Counted from the stretch's first letter, positions 36,174 through 44,282 are shown. The stretch is 64,000 nt of DNA from Flavobacteriales bacterium (GCA_016699575.1 CP064979.1:1736001-1800000); one strand, 5' to 3'. Notes: generated by a model from the letters alone, not told the origin. Numbers and translations are program-made.

Positions 36174-36841
36174 GCACCACCAACAACCTGCTGCGCCTGG
36201 CCGTGGTGGACGATCACCCCGTGGTGCGCGATGCCTATGCCGCCGTGATGGACACGTGGCCGCGCGGCCGCGTGGTGCTGCGCGCCGAGCACGGCCTCGA
36301 TTACGAGCGCCAGTGCGCCGAGGTGGGCCACGTGCACATTGCGCTGGTGGACCTGGACATGCCCGTGCGCGACGGCTTCGAGACCATCCGCTGGATCGGG
36401 CGCCACCAGCCGCGCACCAAGCCCGTGGCCCTCACCGGCGATCCGCAGCCGCACCGCGTGCAACGCTCCCTGCAGGCCGGTTCGTTGGGGGTGCTCTCCA
36501 AGGCGGGCAAGGCCAGCGATCTGCTGCGCGCACTGGAGCATGTGCACCTGGCGGGCTTCCACTACAACGATCTGGTGAGCAAGGAGCTGCGCCGCAGCGT
36601 GCAGGATGCCGCCGCCGCACGCCCCGCGCCCGGCGACCTATGGGCCAAGCTCACACCGCGCGAGCGCGAGTTCGTGCTGCTGTACGCCCACCCCAAGGGC
36701 TACCACCTAACGGAGGTGGGCCAGCGCATGGGCATCAAGCCCGAGACCGCCGAGAGCCACCGCAAGAACGTGGTGGCCAAGCTGCACGCCAAGACCAGGG
36801 CCGATCTGGTGAGGATGGTGGTGGAGAACGGGTGGGGGTAG
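36170..36841 (+). CDS. NarL/LuxR-family response regulator
   Basis: A 223-residue protein with receiver (LAVVDDHPVVRDAYAAVMD; phospho-acceptor Asp in IALVDLDMPVRDGFETI; Lys in VLSKAGKA) and LuxR helix-turn-helix (about 152-223: LTPREREFVLLYAHPKGYHL, MGIKPETAESHRKNVVAKL). It resembles the regulator at 35077-35751 and may be an older paralogue, with no kinase gene of its own; the kinase at 34328 could serve both. Confidence 0.9.
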   Translation: MSTTNNLLRLAVVDDHPVVRDAYAAVMDTWPRGRVVLRAEHGLDYERQCAEVGHVHIALVDLDMPVRDGFETIRWIGRHQPRTKPVALTGDPQPHRVQRSLQAGSLGVLSKAGKASDLLRALEHVHLAGFHYNDLVSKELRRSVQDAAAARPAPGDLWAKLTPREREFVLLYAHPKGYHLTEVGQRMGIKPETAESHRKNVVAKLHAKTRADLVRMVVENGWG

Positions 36842-36879
36842 GCCCCCTCGTTCGACCGATCACGGTCATAGGCACAACC

Positions 36880-36992
36880 GAGCGGCGACGGAGATATGGC
36901 GCCACAGGCGCGCGACCGATGGACACCTGCTTCCCGCAGGCAGGTCCGGCGAAGCCAAGCGACAACAGCAGTGTGCACACGCAAGGTGGTGC
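36880..36992. repeat. Dispersed repeat family 2, copy A
   Basis: The core TGGCGCCACAGGCGCGCGAC with CGATGGACAC is followed by a variable part and ends GTGCACACGCAAGGTGGTGC. The 5' flank (TCGTTCGACCG, GGCAACGGA-like) is shared with copy B at 39500-39640. It fills most of the 201-bp gap between convergent genes. Confidence 0.7.
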
Positions 36993-37042
36993 AACGGACC
37001 CACGTTCTTGCGAACGGTCAACGGTATGCTCGTGCGTCACGC

Positions 37043-37978
37043 TCAGCGCGGATCGGGGCGGGGCGGGGAAACACCGGCCAGGAAATCCACGGCGATCTTG
37101 AAGATCTTCCGCGCCTTGACGACATCGGAATCCCAAAGGCCATTGAAGGCCCGTGCACAGGAAGTGTATTGCGCTTGGGGGCTGGTCTGGTAGGCAATGA
37201 TGGCCTTGCACTGGTCGCGCAAGGCCGCAGTGGTCCCGGTCCCGGACAGCAACTCCCTGGCCATACCGATCTTCTCGATCGCCTCGGCCCGGCCACGGAA
37301 GATCTCACGTCGGTAGTTGTAGTCGTCCAACTTGAAGAACGCGATGGTGACCCGGGCACGCTGGTAGCCCGCTGTGCCCTTCTTCTTCTTGGGCAATGGG
37401 AACAGGCCCTCGAAATCGATGAGGTCCTCAGGGTCCTCGTCCCAGTTGCCAATGGGGAACACGAGGTAGGGCTTCTCCCTTTTCAACTTCACCGGGTCCG
37501 CACCTTTCACATCGTGCGTCTTCACGCCGATGGGGAACATGTTCGACTTCAGGTCGCCGTTGCAGCGCGCGCACGCCACGCTGTAGTTGAGCAGGTGATA
37601 GACCAGCTTGTAATACCCGGGATCCGGCGAGGTGATCGTGCTGAAGGTGAGCCCTGTGGCATCGAAACCCTTCGGGGGCTTCCAGGCCTTCAAACCGCTT
37701 TTCGGACGGAAATGCTCGATGTCCTTTTCCTTTTTCGATTCGAGCGCGCGTTCACAGAAGGCGCATTTTCCCATCTGAAGCCCATCGAACACGGGTTTCA
37801 CTTCGCTCCAAATGGCCGTCTCCTTCGTGTAGCCCTCGGCATCGATGAATCCTCGGGTGCGCTCTTCGGCACGCTCTCGCCACGACTTGCCACGGCCCGT
37901 GGCACTCTTGCCGGTCGGCACGGGCAGCGCGTCCACGGCCTGCTGCAGCGCCTTCAGTGTAGTAGGGTAACGGATCAT
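37043..37978 (-). CDS. HNH endonuclease, Septu PtuB-like
   Basis: The ATG at 37978 gives 311 residues. An HNH-type zinc-binding nuclease core lies at about 70-145: CAFCE (Cys72, Cys75), DIEHFRPKS (Asp86, His89), LLNYSVACARCNGDLKSN (Cys136, Cys139, Asn140). This CxxC...DIEHFRP...CxxCN pattern is typical of PtuB-type nucleases. The C-terminal 150 residues are helical and charged. It overlaps the stop of the upstream AAA ATPase gene by 4 bp, the PtuA-PtuB order of Septu anti-phage systems. Other two-gene ATPase/HNH systems look similar. Confidence 0.82.
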   Translation of the reverse strand: MIRYPTTLKALQQAVDALPVPTGKSATGRGKSWRERAEERTRGFIDAEGYTKETAIWSEVKPVFDGLQMGKCAFCERALESKKEKDIEHFRPKSGLKAWKPPKGFDATGLTFSTITSPDPGYYKLVYHLLNYSVACARCNGDLKSNMFPIGVKTHDVKGADPVKLKREKPYLVFPIGNWDEDPEDLIDFEGLFPLPKKKKGTAGYQRARVTIAFFKLDDYNYRREIFRGRAEAIEKIGMARELLSGTGTTAALRDQCKAIIAYQTSPQAQYTSCARAFNGLWDSDVVKARKIFKIAVDFLAGVSPPRPDPR

Positions 37979-39213
37979 GCTTTGACCTTCTCGATACCCT
38001 TGCTCCACTCCTCAATGAGTTCCACAGCCGCCTTGCGATCTCCTCGGCTGGCCTTTTGCGACAACGCGCGCATACGCGTCTCCTTCACGTTCACCCGTGT
38101 GCTGTCCATGTCGAAGAAGGGCGTTACCAATACTTGGTCCGCATCCAACCCATGTACGGCCGTTTCAATACGCTCGGCCTTGCTCACCTTGCCCTTCATC
38201 TGGCGCAGCTTGATGATGTTCATCCACTCCAAGCTGCCCACCACCAAAGGACTGTGGCTGGTAACGATGAACTGGATGTTGGGCAGCGCTTTGGCCAGCA
38301 TGGGCAGCACGCGCATCTGCCATTTGGGGTGCAGGTGAAGGTCTATCTCGTCCACCATCACGATGCCCTTGTTCCCCTTGAGCTGCTTGCCGCTGGGGCA
38401 GGTACGGTTGATGTGGTAGAGCAGGTCGCCCACCCAGCCGAGGAAGGCCCGGAAGCCATCGCTCAAGGCCATGAAGGGCACCTTGGAAACGCCATTGTTG
38501 AACAGGTATTCGCCCTGTTCCAATTTGCCATCGAAGCTGTAGCCCGTTCCCTTCAGCAGCCGGTTGAGGATGTTGCGCGTTTCGGCCAGTCTTCCTGCGT
38601 TCACGCGTGGAAGCCAGGAACCCAGGGGCACCAGGGAGTAGGCATCCTCGAAGAGGCTCTGTACCGCTTGCGCACGCGGTGGTAGTCGGTGGCTGCGGGC
38701 CCCCTCGTCGAAGCGCTCACGTTCCTCCACGCGGCGCGTGGCTCCGTAGCCTACGAAGAAGAAGGCCTCGCGTTCATTGCTGTAAATGGGTTCCCAGAGC
38801 TTCTCTTGCTCCCCGCTCCAACGCAATGGCTCGATATCGCCCTTCTGCATGATCACAGGCGCAGAGATCACCTCCGTGCCGCGCTTGTCCACACCATCCT
38901 GCTCGTGCAATCGGAAAGTGCCCTCCACTCGCGCTTCCTTGGGGCTGTGCTTGCTCGGGCGGCCGCTGCTCCGGCGCACCAGCCGATAGGTGCTCAAACG
39001 CGCTTCGGTAACGAAGGGGCCCAAAGCCGAGAGCGCCACCGCCTTCAGCACCGAGCTCTTGCCCGAACCGTTGTCGCCCAGCAAGAGGTTCACGTTCTGC
39101 TGCCGGGGCTTGGGCAAGCCCATCTGCTTCCAATCGGCACCCGGGTGCACGAATGAAAGCTCCGTGTCACGGAAGGTGCGAAGGTTCCGTATGCGCAGGT
39201 GCTTGATGTACAT
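37975..39213 (-). CDS. AAA/ABC-type ATPase, Septu PtuA-like
   Basis: A 412-residue protein. It starts MYIKHLRIRNLRTFRDTEL, the usual opening of RecF/SMC-type ATPases. Walker A is LLLGDNGSGKSSVLKA (about 43-58), a signature-like LSDGFRAFLGW is at 250-260, Walker B VMVDEIDLHLHP is at 285-296 and the switch histidine is in TSHSP (318-322). There is no nuclease domain; the nuclease is the coupled HNH protein. The pair is predicted to degrade or block invading DNA when triggered. It is shorter than most PtuA proteins, so the subtype is uncertain. Confidence 0.82.
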   Translation of the reverse strand: MYIKHLRIRNLRTFRDTELSFVHPGADWKQMGLPKPRQQNVNLLLGDNGSGKSSVLKAVALSALGPFVTEARLSTYRLVRRSSGRPSKHSPKEARVEGTFRLHEQDGVDKRGTEVISAPVIMQKGDIEPLRWSGEQEKLWEPIYSNEREAFFFVGYGATRRVEERERFDEGARSHRLPPRAQAVQSLFEDAYSLVPLGSWLPRVNAGRLAETRNILNRLLKGTGYSFDGKLEQGEYLFNNGVSKVPFMALSDGFRAFLGWVGDLLYHINRTCPSGKQLKGNKGIVMVDEIDLHLHPKWQMRVLPMLAKALPNIQFIVTSHSPLVVGSLEWMNIIKLRQMKGKVSKAERIETAVHGLDADQVLVTPFFDMDSTRVNVKETRMRALSQKASRGDRKAAVELIEEWSKGIEKVKA

Positions 39214-39699
39214 GTAAAGCCTCTTGTTCGCGAAAGGTAGGTGCCGGACGGCCTTCGGCCCGGGTATGCGCGCGGCCCCCGTTCATCGGTTCGCGCTCTT
39301 GGATCCGGGTACACGCATGCACTCCTTGCCGGCCTCCAAGTCCGGACCCAGGCCCCACCCTTCCAATTCCACGCCGCCGGTCGTCTTCGTATGCCCGAAG
39401 GAGATTTCCACCGTTAACAGGGCCAGCTTCAGCAGTGGCCCGGTGCTCCCAACCCCTCTCGAATGCTGCGCAACCGCGCAGCGCTGAAGAAGGGGTTGTG
39501 GTAGGGGCCCCATCGTTCGACCGTACCGCTGTCATCGGCACGATCGGGTGGCAACGGAATTATGGCGCCACAGGCGCGCCACCGATGGACACTCGGTGAA
39601 GCTGCCTGGGTACAGAAGTGCGCATCCGCGAGGTGCAGGGAGTCGAACCAACCCTTGCGCTGCACGGAGCGCATTGTTCAGCTCGTCCTACCTTCCCGC
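39214..39699. other. 486-bp intergenic region with one dispersed repeat and a weak open frame
   Basis: It holds dispersed repeat family 2 copy B (about 39500-39640). On the minus strand about 39283-39420 there is an open stretch (LLKLALLTVEISFGHTKTTG then VELEGWGLGPDLEAG). That stretch reads protein-like but has no clear start and no family match; it may be a decayed small gene. Nothing else was seen. Confidence 0.5.
39500..39640. repeat. Dispersed repeat family 2, copy B
   Basis: It shares the flank TCGTTCGACCG and CATCGGCACGATCGGGTGG-like sequence with copy A. The core GGCGCCACAGGCGCGCCACC and CGATGGACACTCGG is near 39564-39596, and the tail GTGCGCATCCGCGAGGTGCA ends near 39640. Confidence 0.65.
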
Positions 39700-40092
39700 A
39701 TGCGTCTCGAACTCATCACCTTGATCGTTGCCGAGTACGACCCCGCCATTGCCTTCTTCGTGGACGTCCTGGGCTTTACCCTGGTGGAAGACTCGCCAGC
39801 GACCACCAATGACGGCCGCGCCAAACGATGGGTGGTGGTGCGCCCACCGAAGGCCACCACCGGTCTGCTGTTGGCCCGCGCCGATGGACCAGTACAAGAG
39901 AAGGCGGTAGGCGACCAGACCGCAGGCCGTGTCGGCTTCTTCCTCCGGGTAGCCGACTTCGAGCGCACATACGCCCGCATGCGCGCCGCGAACGTGCTCT
40001 TCCTCACCGAGCCCCGCAACGAGCCCTACGGGCGCGTGGTCGTGTTCCGCGATATCGCAGGCAACAAGTGGGACCTGCTTGGCCCGGGATAG
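39700..40092 (+). CDS. VOC-family (glyoxalase/dioxygenase-fold) protein
   Basis: A 130-residue protein starting MRLELITLIVAEYDPAIAFF. It has the paired beta-alpha-beta units of the VOC fold (FVDVLGFTLVEDSPA; GRVGFFLRVADFERTYARM) and the usual end (GRVVVFRDIAGNKWDLLGPG). The substrate is unknown; the family includes glyoxalases, antibiotic-binding proteins and dioxygenases. Its 3' two-thirds and the following repeat are duplicated 5.55 kb downstream. Confidence 0.88.
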   Translation: MRLELITLIVAEYDPAIAFFVDVLGFTLVEDSPATTNDGRAKRWVVVRPPKATTGLLLARADGPVQEKAVGDQTAGRVGFFLRVADFERTYARMRAANVLFLTEPRNEPYGRVVVFRDIAGNKWDLLGPG

Positions 40093-40232
40093 AAGGGGCC
40101 TTGTGGGTTGCGTGCGCGAGGCATTAAGCCATGGTGGGTTACCGGTTGCTCTGGCGCCACAGGCGCGCGACCGATGGACACTCGGCGAAGCCGAGCGTCA
40201 ACCCAAGTGCGCACACGCGAGGTGGTGCAGGG
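39814..40232. repeat. Source copy of a 419-bp duplicated segment (VOC 3' part plus repeat copy C)
   Basis: 39814-40232 recurs at 45366-45784 at a constant offset of 5552 bp with no indels and only a few substitutions. It comprises the VOC gene from residue 39 on, 60 bp of spacer, and dispersed repeat family 2 copy C (about 40150-40232). The intact gene here shows that this is the source copy. Confidence 0.88.
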
Positions 40233-40322
40233 GGTTTTGCCGTGGCGCGCGGTGCGTTCGTCGCGGTTGCTGGTGATCACATGGCCACCGGCGCGCAAAG
40301 GGGCGTAGCTCACCGTACACAT
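40233..40322 (-). pseudogene. N-terminal fragment of an NRDE-family protein
   Basis: From the ATG at 40322 the frame reads MCTVSYAPLRAGGHVITSNR then DERTARHGKTP. That is the hallmark N-terminus of NRDE (TANGO2-like) proteins. After about 30 residues it runs into repeat copy C and the match is lost. The start overlaps the end of the DinB gene by 13 bp, so it was the next gene in that operon before truncation. Confidence 0.7.
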
Positions 40323-40900
40323 TTCAGCCGGTCGCGAATGGTACTGGGTGCCACGCCGAAATTCGGGTCGAGTACAATGTCCGCATGTTGTTGTGCGATG
40401 CCGATGCGCAACAAGGCCATGTGGTGGATCGCATGATCGAATGCATAGGCCAGTTCGCGGAACAACGAAGTGGCCATACGCTCGCGCGAAGAGCCATCGT
40501 AGCTGTGGTCCGCGATCAGGGTCAAACGCGCGTCGGCATCGAGGCCTTCGGCCCAAGCGCGCAGCGCACCCAACTTGGCCAACGTGGCACTGCGCTCGTT
40601 CTCCAGCGACTTGTCACGCTTCCGGGCATCGTAGTCCACGGTTCCGTTTTGGGCTTCCATCAAGCAGATGTAGAACTCCAGGATGTGCCGCATGTGCTGG
40701 CCAATGCTGGCATTGCTGAGAACGGGCACCGGCGCTGTGTAATCGCCCTGTTCCAGCCGAGCTACCAGACCGTGCAGCTCATCGAATTGCAGCTGTGCGT
40801 GCGCGATCAGCGGGTGGGCCGTCCGGTGGTGCCGGGCTTTGGGAATGCCCGCGCCCGACACCACCTCTTTCACCGGGACGGTTGCTGCGAAGTTGTTCAT
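40310..40900 (-). CDS. DinB-family four-helix protein
   Basis: The ATG at 40900 overlaps the YceI stop (ATGA) and gives 196 residues. A DinB-like four-helix bundle with candidate metal ligands is visible (HMRHILEFYICLMEAQ and FDHAIHHMALLRIGI). Family members include thiol-dependent transferases; the exact reaction here is unknown. It lies in an operon with YceI and OB-fold genes under a probable ECF promoter. Confidence 0.85.
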   Translation of the reverse strand: MNNFAATVPVKEVVSGAGIPKARHHRTAHPLIAHAQLQFDELHGLVARLEQGDYTAPVPVLSNASIGQHMRHILEFYICLMEAQNGTVDYDARKRDKSLENERSATLAKLGALRAWAEGLDADARLTLIADHSYDGSSRERMATSLFRELAYAFDHAIHHMALLRIGIAQQHADIVLDPNFGVAPSTIRDRLKCVR

Positions 40901-41457
40901 TGTTCGTGGGTGCATTCGGCCTTCACCGTCACATCAACGGACTGGGCGATGTTGGTGCTCGGCTTTCCCTTCACGAAGGATATGCCGTAGTCACCGAGTA
41001 CGATCGGGAACTTGCTCTCGATACCCACCTTGCCACCGGTCACGGTCACGCTTCCTTTGGCCGTCACAGGATTCGTCTTGTCCTTGATCGTCATCTGGCC
41101 TTTCACATCCGCGGTGTAGGTGCCGTCCTTCGTGAAGTCGATGTCGCTGAGGTTGGTGATGGTGCCGGTGAACTTGGCCTTGGGGAAGGTCTGCGTATCC
41201 AGGAACTTGTCGCTGTTGAAGTGCTTTTGCATCAACGCCTTCTCGAACTCGAAGCCCTGCATGGGGATGCTGAACACAACTTCACCGGATGCGGGTTCAA
41301 TGGTGCTGGTACCGGTGTAGTTGTTGGCTGTGATGTCCTCCACGGCGGTATGTGAAAAGAAGGTCACGTGAACGGCACGGCTTACGAACTTGCCACTGGG
41401 CAAGGAGGTGAACGCCAACATTGCGGGTAACGCGGCGAGAAGAAGGAGCTTTTTCAT
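40897..41457 (-). CDS. YceI-family lipid-binding protein
   Basis: The ATG at 41457 (MKKLLLLAALPAMLAFTSLP signal peptide) gives 186 residues. The lipocalin-like YceI pattern is clear (VTFFSHTAVEDITANNYTG, FPKAKFTGTITNLSDIDF, GQMTIKDKTNPVTAKGSVTV, FPIVLGDYGISFVKG). Such proteins bind isoprenoids in the periplasm. It is coupled to DinB by a 4-bp overlap and follows the OB-fold gene by 58 bp. Confidence 0.92.
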   Translation of the reverse strand: MKKLLLLAALPAMLAFTSLPSGKFVSRAVHVTFFSHTAVEDITANNYTGTSTIEPASGEVVFSIPMQGFEFEKALMQKHFNSDKFLDTQTFPKAKFTGTITNLSDIDFTKDGTYTADVKGQMTIKDKTNPVTAKGSVTVTGGKVGIESKFPIVLGDYGISFVKGKPSTNIAQSVDVTVKAECTHEQ

Positions 41458-41515
41458 GGGTCTTGTGTTCAGGTTTCGTTGGAATGAAGGCGCTCGGTTG
41501 AGGCCGTTGGTATGT

Positions 41516-42004
41516 TCAGGGAACGAGGCTGCACTTCTCCAGCACAGCATGTTCGTACAGATCGAGGTCCGCATCGAACGAAGCGCCCGCGCGGATCACG
41601 CCTTTGATCGTGACGATGTCTTCGGTCTTCAGTCCATCAGCCTGCGTGTTGGTCTCGGCGGTGAACGAGCAGCGCACACCGGCCTCCGCACCTTCGGCCT
41701 TGAGCAATACGACCGTCTGCCCCTTCAGATCCGTCTCTTTGCTGCTCACCGTACCACTCACCGCCAGCACCTTGCTCTCGCCTTCAGTGTCGAGGTACTT
41801 GGCGTTCGCCGCAGTGCCGTCCTTGAGGAACTCGTCCACCAACGCTTGGGCATCGATCTCCCCATCGGCTTTCGTGGCCACCACATCGCGGTGCGGCATG
41901 TTGAACAGGTAGAAGCCGTATCCACCACCTGTCACTCCGATGATGGCGGCGATGATGAGCCCCTTGCGGAGCCAGCTGCGTTTGAAGCGTGAAACGTTCG
42001 TCAT
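41516..42004 (-). CDS. Membrane-anchored OB-fold (tRNA_anti-like) protein
   Basis: The ATG at 42004 gives 162 residues. One N-terminal helix (KGLIIAAIIGVTGGGYGFYLF) is followed by an OB-fold domain seen in Bacteroidota next to YceI genes (LDTEGESKVLAVSGTVSS, VRCSFTAETNTQADGLK, DIVTIKGVIRAGASFDADLD). The ligand is unknown. It is the first gene after the ECF-type promoter at 42047-42071. Confidence 0.78.
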   Translation of the reverse strand: MTNVSRFKRSWLRKGLIIAAIIGVTGGGYGFYLFNMPHRDVVATKADGEIDAQALVDEFLKDGTAANAKYLDTEGESKVLAVSGTVSSKETDLKGQTVVLLKAEGAEAGVRCSFTAETNTQADGLKTEDIVTIKGVIRAGASFDADLDLYEHAVLEKCSLVP

Positions 42005-42046
42005 CCGTTCTGGGCCAAGGCCTATCAGTGCCTTGCTGAACGGATG

Positions 42047-42071
42047 GTCGTAGGTTATTCCTGAACCTGAC
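42047..42071 (-). promoter_or_regulatory. Probable ECF sigma promoter of the OB-fold/YceI/DinB operon
   Basis: On the coding strand GTCAGGTTC (42071-42063) is separated by 12 bp from CGAC (42050-42047), which lies 42 bp before the ATG at 42004. The same 9-12-4 pattern is found at 44283-44307 ahead of the operon that encodes the sigma factor. Confidence 0.6.
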
Positions 42072-42160
42072 GATCGAACGGATCGCTTCCGCTCAAGAAC
42101 GACTGGAAACGCCGACCGCGGCTCATGCACTGAGCTTGCAGTATGGCCTGAACGAGACCA

Positions 42161-42418
42161 TCACACATGTGGGTGGATCGACTTCAGAACCCTTTCCTCC
42201 AAAGTCGCGCTGTCAGGCATCGTCGTACCCACATCACGGTTCTCCATCAAATGTTCAATGGTGGCGTTCTGCTTTTGGAACGCCCGGCAACCGTCGCACA
42301 CGCGCAGGTGCATCCACAGCTGCATGCGGTCCACGGTGCCCAAGGGGGCCATGGTCCGCCGTTCCATAAGCTGGGTCGCTTTCCGGCAGGAGAGCATCAA
42401 GGTGTTCATCAGGCTCAT
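42161..42418 (-). CDS. Zinc-finger anti-sigma factor
   Basis: An 85-residue protein. CRKATQLMERR is followed by a HxxxCxxC metal site (MHLRVCDGCRAF), the ZAS signature that binds ECF sigma factors. No transmembrane helix is present, so it acts in the cytoplasm. It starts 10 bp after the sigma gene. Redox or metal sensing through the zinc site is usual for this class. Confidence 0.88.
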   Translation of the reverse strand: MSLMNTLMLSCRKATQLMERRTMAPLGTVDRMQLWMHLRVCDGCRAFQKQNATIEHLMENRDVGTTMPDSATLEERVLKSIHPHV

Positions 42419-42428
42419 GGTGGTGCGA

Positions 42429-43025
42429 TTATCGGTGTGCGGCCAGCTGCTTGGTGATGCAATCGCGCAACTTCAGTTTCGCGCGGTGGAGTTGCTGCCA
42501 GTAATTCGTCGGTGTAATGCCCAGCTCCTGACAGATCACTGTGGCCTCGCGGTCGTGCAGGTATTTCATCTCCACAGCGGCGCGCCAATGTGCGGGCAGG
42601 TGTTGGAGACATGTCGCGAGGTGGCTCTGAAGGGCTTCGTCCTCTTTTGCTTCATCCAGTTCCCAGTCGCTGGGCCGGTTCGCTTCCGTCCATCGGCCAT
42701 TCTCGTCGAAGCGGTCATCATCCGTTTCGGGTGCGCCATGCAACACGGGGTCGCGATAGGCCTGGCGGTAGTGGTCGGCCAATTTGTTCTTCAGGATGGA
42801 GAAGAGCCAGGTGCGCGGGCTGCTTTGTTGCGCGAATCGGTCACGTGCGGTCCAGGCAGCCATGAAGGTGGTCTGCACCAGATCTTCGGCGATCAACGGA
42901 TCATTCAGCCGCTTCGCTGCAAAGCGAAGCAGTTCCTTCGTGTGCGTGCGCACCAGGTGGGCGAAGGCAGCGGTCCCGGTTTCTAGGTTTGGCGCTGGCA
43001 GCGCAGTGGATCCCACTTCCTCCAT
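42429..43025 (-). CDS. ECF RNA polymerase sigma factor
   Basis: A 198-residue protein. Region 2 (ELLRFAAKRLNDPLIAEDLV, FMAAWTARDRFAQ, PRTWLFSILKNKLADHYRQ) and region 4 (MKYLHDREATVICQELGITP, NYWQQLHRAKLKLRDCI) are both intact. An adjacent anti-sigma gene and shared promoter motifs suggest autoregulation and control of the YceI operon. It is the fourth gene of the transcript starting near 44232. Confidence 0.93.
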   Translation of the reverse strand: MEEVGSTALPAPNLETGTAAFAHLVRTHTKELLRFAAKRLNDPLIAEDLVQTTFMAAWTARDRFAQQSSPRTWLFSILKNKLADHYRQAYRDPVLHGAPETDDDRFDENGRWTEANRPSDWELDEAKEDEALQSHLATCLQHLPAHWRAAVEMKYLHDREATVICQELGITPTNYWQQLHRAKLKLRDCITKQLAAHR

Positions 43026-43044
43026 GTGCCCAAGGTAGGCGGCA

Positions 43045-43416
43045 TCAGCGCTGCGCGAACTGCCGCTGGCGGATGAAATAGGCCTTCCAACTGAACGCGA
43101 TCATGTACACGATCGCCACGAAGAAAAGCGCCACGGCGGTCAGCATGGCGCCTTCCTCCATCGCCGAATTGATCCAACCGGTGCCCACCAACAGTACGGT
43201 AACCACCAGCACCGCGAGGCTCACATACATGAAGATGCTGGCGATGCTCAGGCGCTTGATCTGCCCCAGCTTCGCTGTCACGATGTTGCGATCGTGGACC
43301 GGGTCCTTGATCGTGTTGTTCAGTTCATCGGTAAGGCCCAGCACCATGCGCGAAGTGCTGTTGAGGATCACTGCGAGGGAAGGGATCATCGACAGCGGCA
43401 GTGTCCAACTCTCCAT
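43045..43416 (-). CDS. Small membrane protein resembling DUF2721
   Basis: The ATG at 43416 gives 123 residues. Features are a hydrophobic start (LPLSMIPSLAVILNSTSRMV), a charged stretch (DELNNTIKDPVHDRNIV), and two transmembrane helices (IFMYVSLAVLVVTVLLVGTG; MLTAVALFFVAIVYMIAFSW). This layout matches DUF2721-type proteins of unknown function. It lies between the Cys-rich lipoprotein (4-bp gap) and the sigma gene (19-bp gap). Confidence 0.7.
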   Translation of the reverse strand: MESWTLPLSMIPSLAVILNSTSRMVLGLTDELNNTIKDPVHDRNIVTAKLGQIKRLSIASIFMYVSLAVLVVTVLLVGTGWINSAMEEGAMLTAVALFFVAIVYMIAFSWKAYFIRQRQFAQR

Positions 43417-43420
43417 GCGA

Positions 43421-43777
43421 TCAGTTCTGCTTGGACTTATGATGCTCGCACATCGGGTCACATTCATGCCCCTTTTCGCCATGTGCGAACATGTGCTGCC
43501 CGTTCATGCACGCTTCCGAGCAAACGTGATCGACCAGCTCGGGTTCTTTAACGCTCGCACCATCCATGCACGAGGCGTCGCACACATGGCCCTTCTCACC
43601 ATGCGCATACATGTGTTCACCGCTCGCGCATGCTGCTGTGCAGTTGTGTTCGGCAAGTTCACCGGAGCCAGCGGCGGCGGCGGCCCCTGTTTCCGAACCG
43701 GATGGGGCGCTGCAATTGCCACCTGCGCAGCAACTGGTCAGGAGGGCGGTGACCGCCACGAAAAGCAAGGTCTTCAT
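43421..43777 (-). CDS. Cys/His-repeat lipoprotein, probable metal binder
   Basis: A 118-residue protein with lipobox LLTSC (Cys16). After a Gly/Ala linker two near-identical units follow, HNCTAACASGEHMYAHGEKG and HVCSEACMNGQHMFAHGEKG, each trailed by HVCDASC or HECDPMC. The spacing of Cys, His and Met suggests soft-metal (Cu, Zn, Cd or Hg) binding in the periplasm or outer membrane. It was not recognised as a named family. The start overlaps the upstream gene (ATGA), and it sits in the sigma-factor operon. Confidence 0.78.
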   Translation of the reverse strand: MKTLLFVAVTALLTSCCAGGNCSAPSGSETGAAAAAGSGELAEHNCTAACASGEHMYAHGEKGHVCDASCMDGASVKEPELVDHVCSEACMNGQHMFAHGEKGHECDPMCEHHKSKQN

Positions 43778-44232
43778 TGGTTTGTGTGTTGTTGTTGAAT
43801 GGTTCGCGCGTCCTCCTTCACGATCAAGGCCACCACGATGCCGAAGACAACGTGGCCGAGGATGCTGCCGATGGCCATCAGCATCATGCTGCCTTCCATG
43901 GGCGGCATGCCGCCCAACAATGCGCCCATAAGGCCGATCACCACCTGGGCGAACACAAAAGCGGCCAGGCCGAAGAGCGCCCCTTTTACGACCGCGCCGT
44001 TCGCCTTGCGCACCACCTTCCGGAAGAACAGGGCATAGGCCAGGGCGAACACCACTCCGATCATGAAGTGCATGGCCCAGCCCAGGGCAAGGGGAACCCC
44101 CAGCATCATGGACAGCATCGCCGCCGGGTCCATCTTCGGCAGGCCCATGAAGGGGGCCACCAGCATCACAAGGGTCATCGCTGCCGTGGCCAGAAGGCCG
44201 GCCATGGCCGCTTTAACGTGTGTAGGGTCCAT
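43774..44232 (-). CDS. Four-helix membrane protein (DUF6789-like)
   Basis: A 152-residue protein with Met/Gly/Ala-rich helices (AMAGLLATAAMTLVMLVAPF, WAMHFMIGVVFALAYALFF, GALFGLAAFVFAQVVIGLMG, AIGSILGHVVFGIVVALIV). A conserved HF/GH pair may bind a metal or heme, but this is unproven. It is the first gene of the transcript that continues through the Cys-rich lipoprotein to the sigma and anti-sigma genes. Confidence 0.72.
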   Translation of the reverse strand: MDPTHVKAAMAGLLATAAMTLVMLVAPFMGLPKMDPAAMLSMMLGVPLALGWAMHFMIGVVFALAYALFFRKVVRKANGAVVKGALFGLAAFVFAQVVIGLMGALLGGMPPMEGSMMLMAIGSILGHVVFGIVVALIVKEDARTIQQQHTNQ

Positions 44233-44282
44233 GTGTGTTCGGTTCAGTGAACGGGCAGCTATAGGCGGGCCGTGTACCGTTC

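Noticed and set aside
36842..37042. Insertion sequence next to the Septu-like genes
   Set aside because: Repeat family 2 is present, but there is no transposase frame, terminal inverted repeat pair or target-site duplication.
39618..39660. tRNA T-loop-like word (GGAGTCGAACC, minus-strand GGTTCGACTCC)
   Set aside because: Flanking bases do not form a T-stem, and no acceptor, D or anticodon arms can be drawn. It is part of dispersed repeat family 2.
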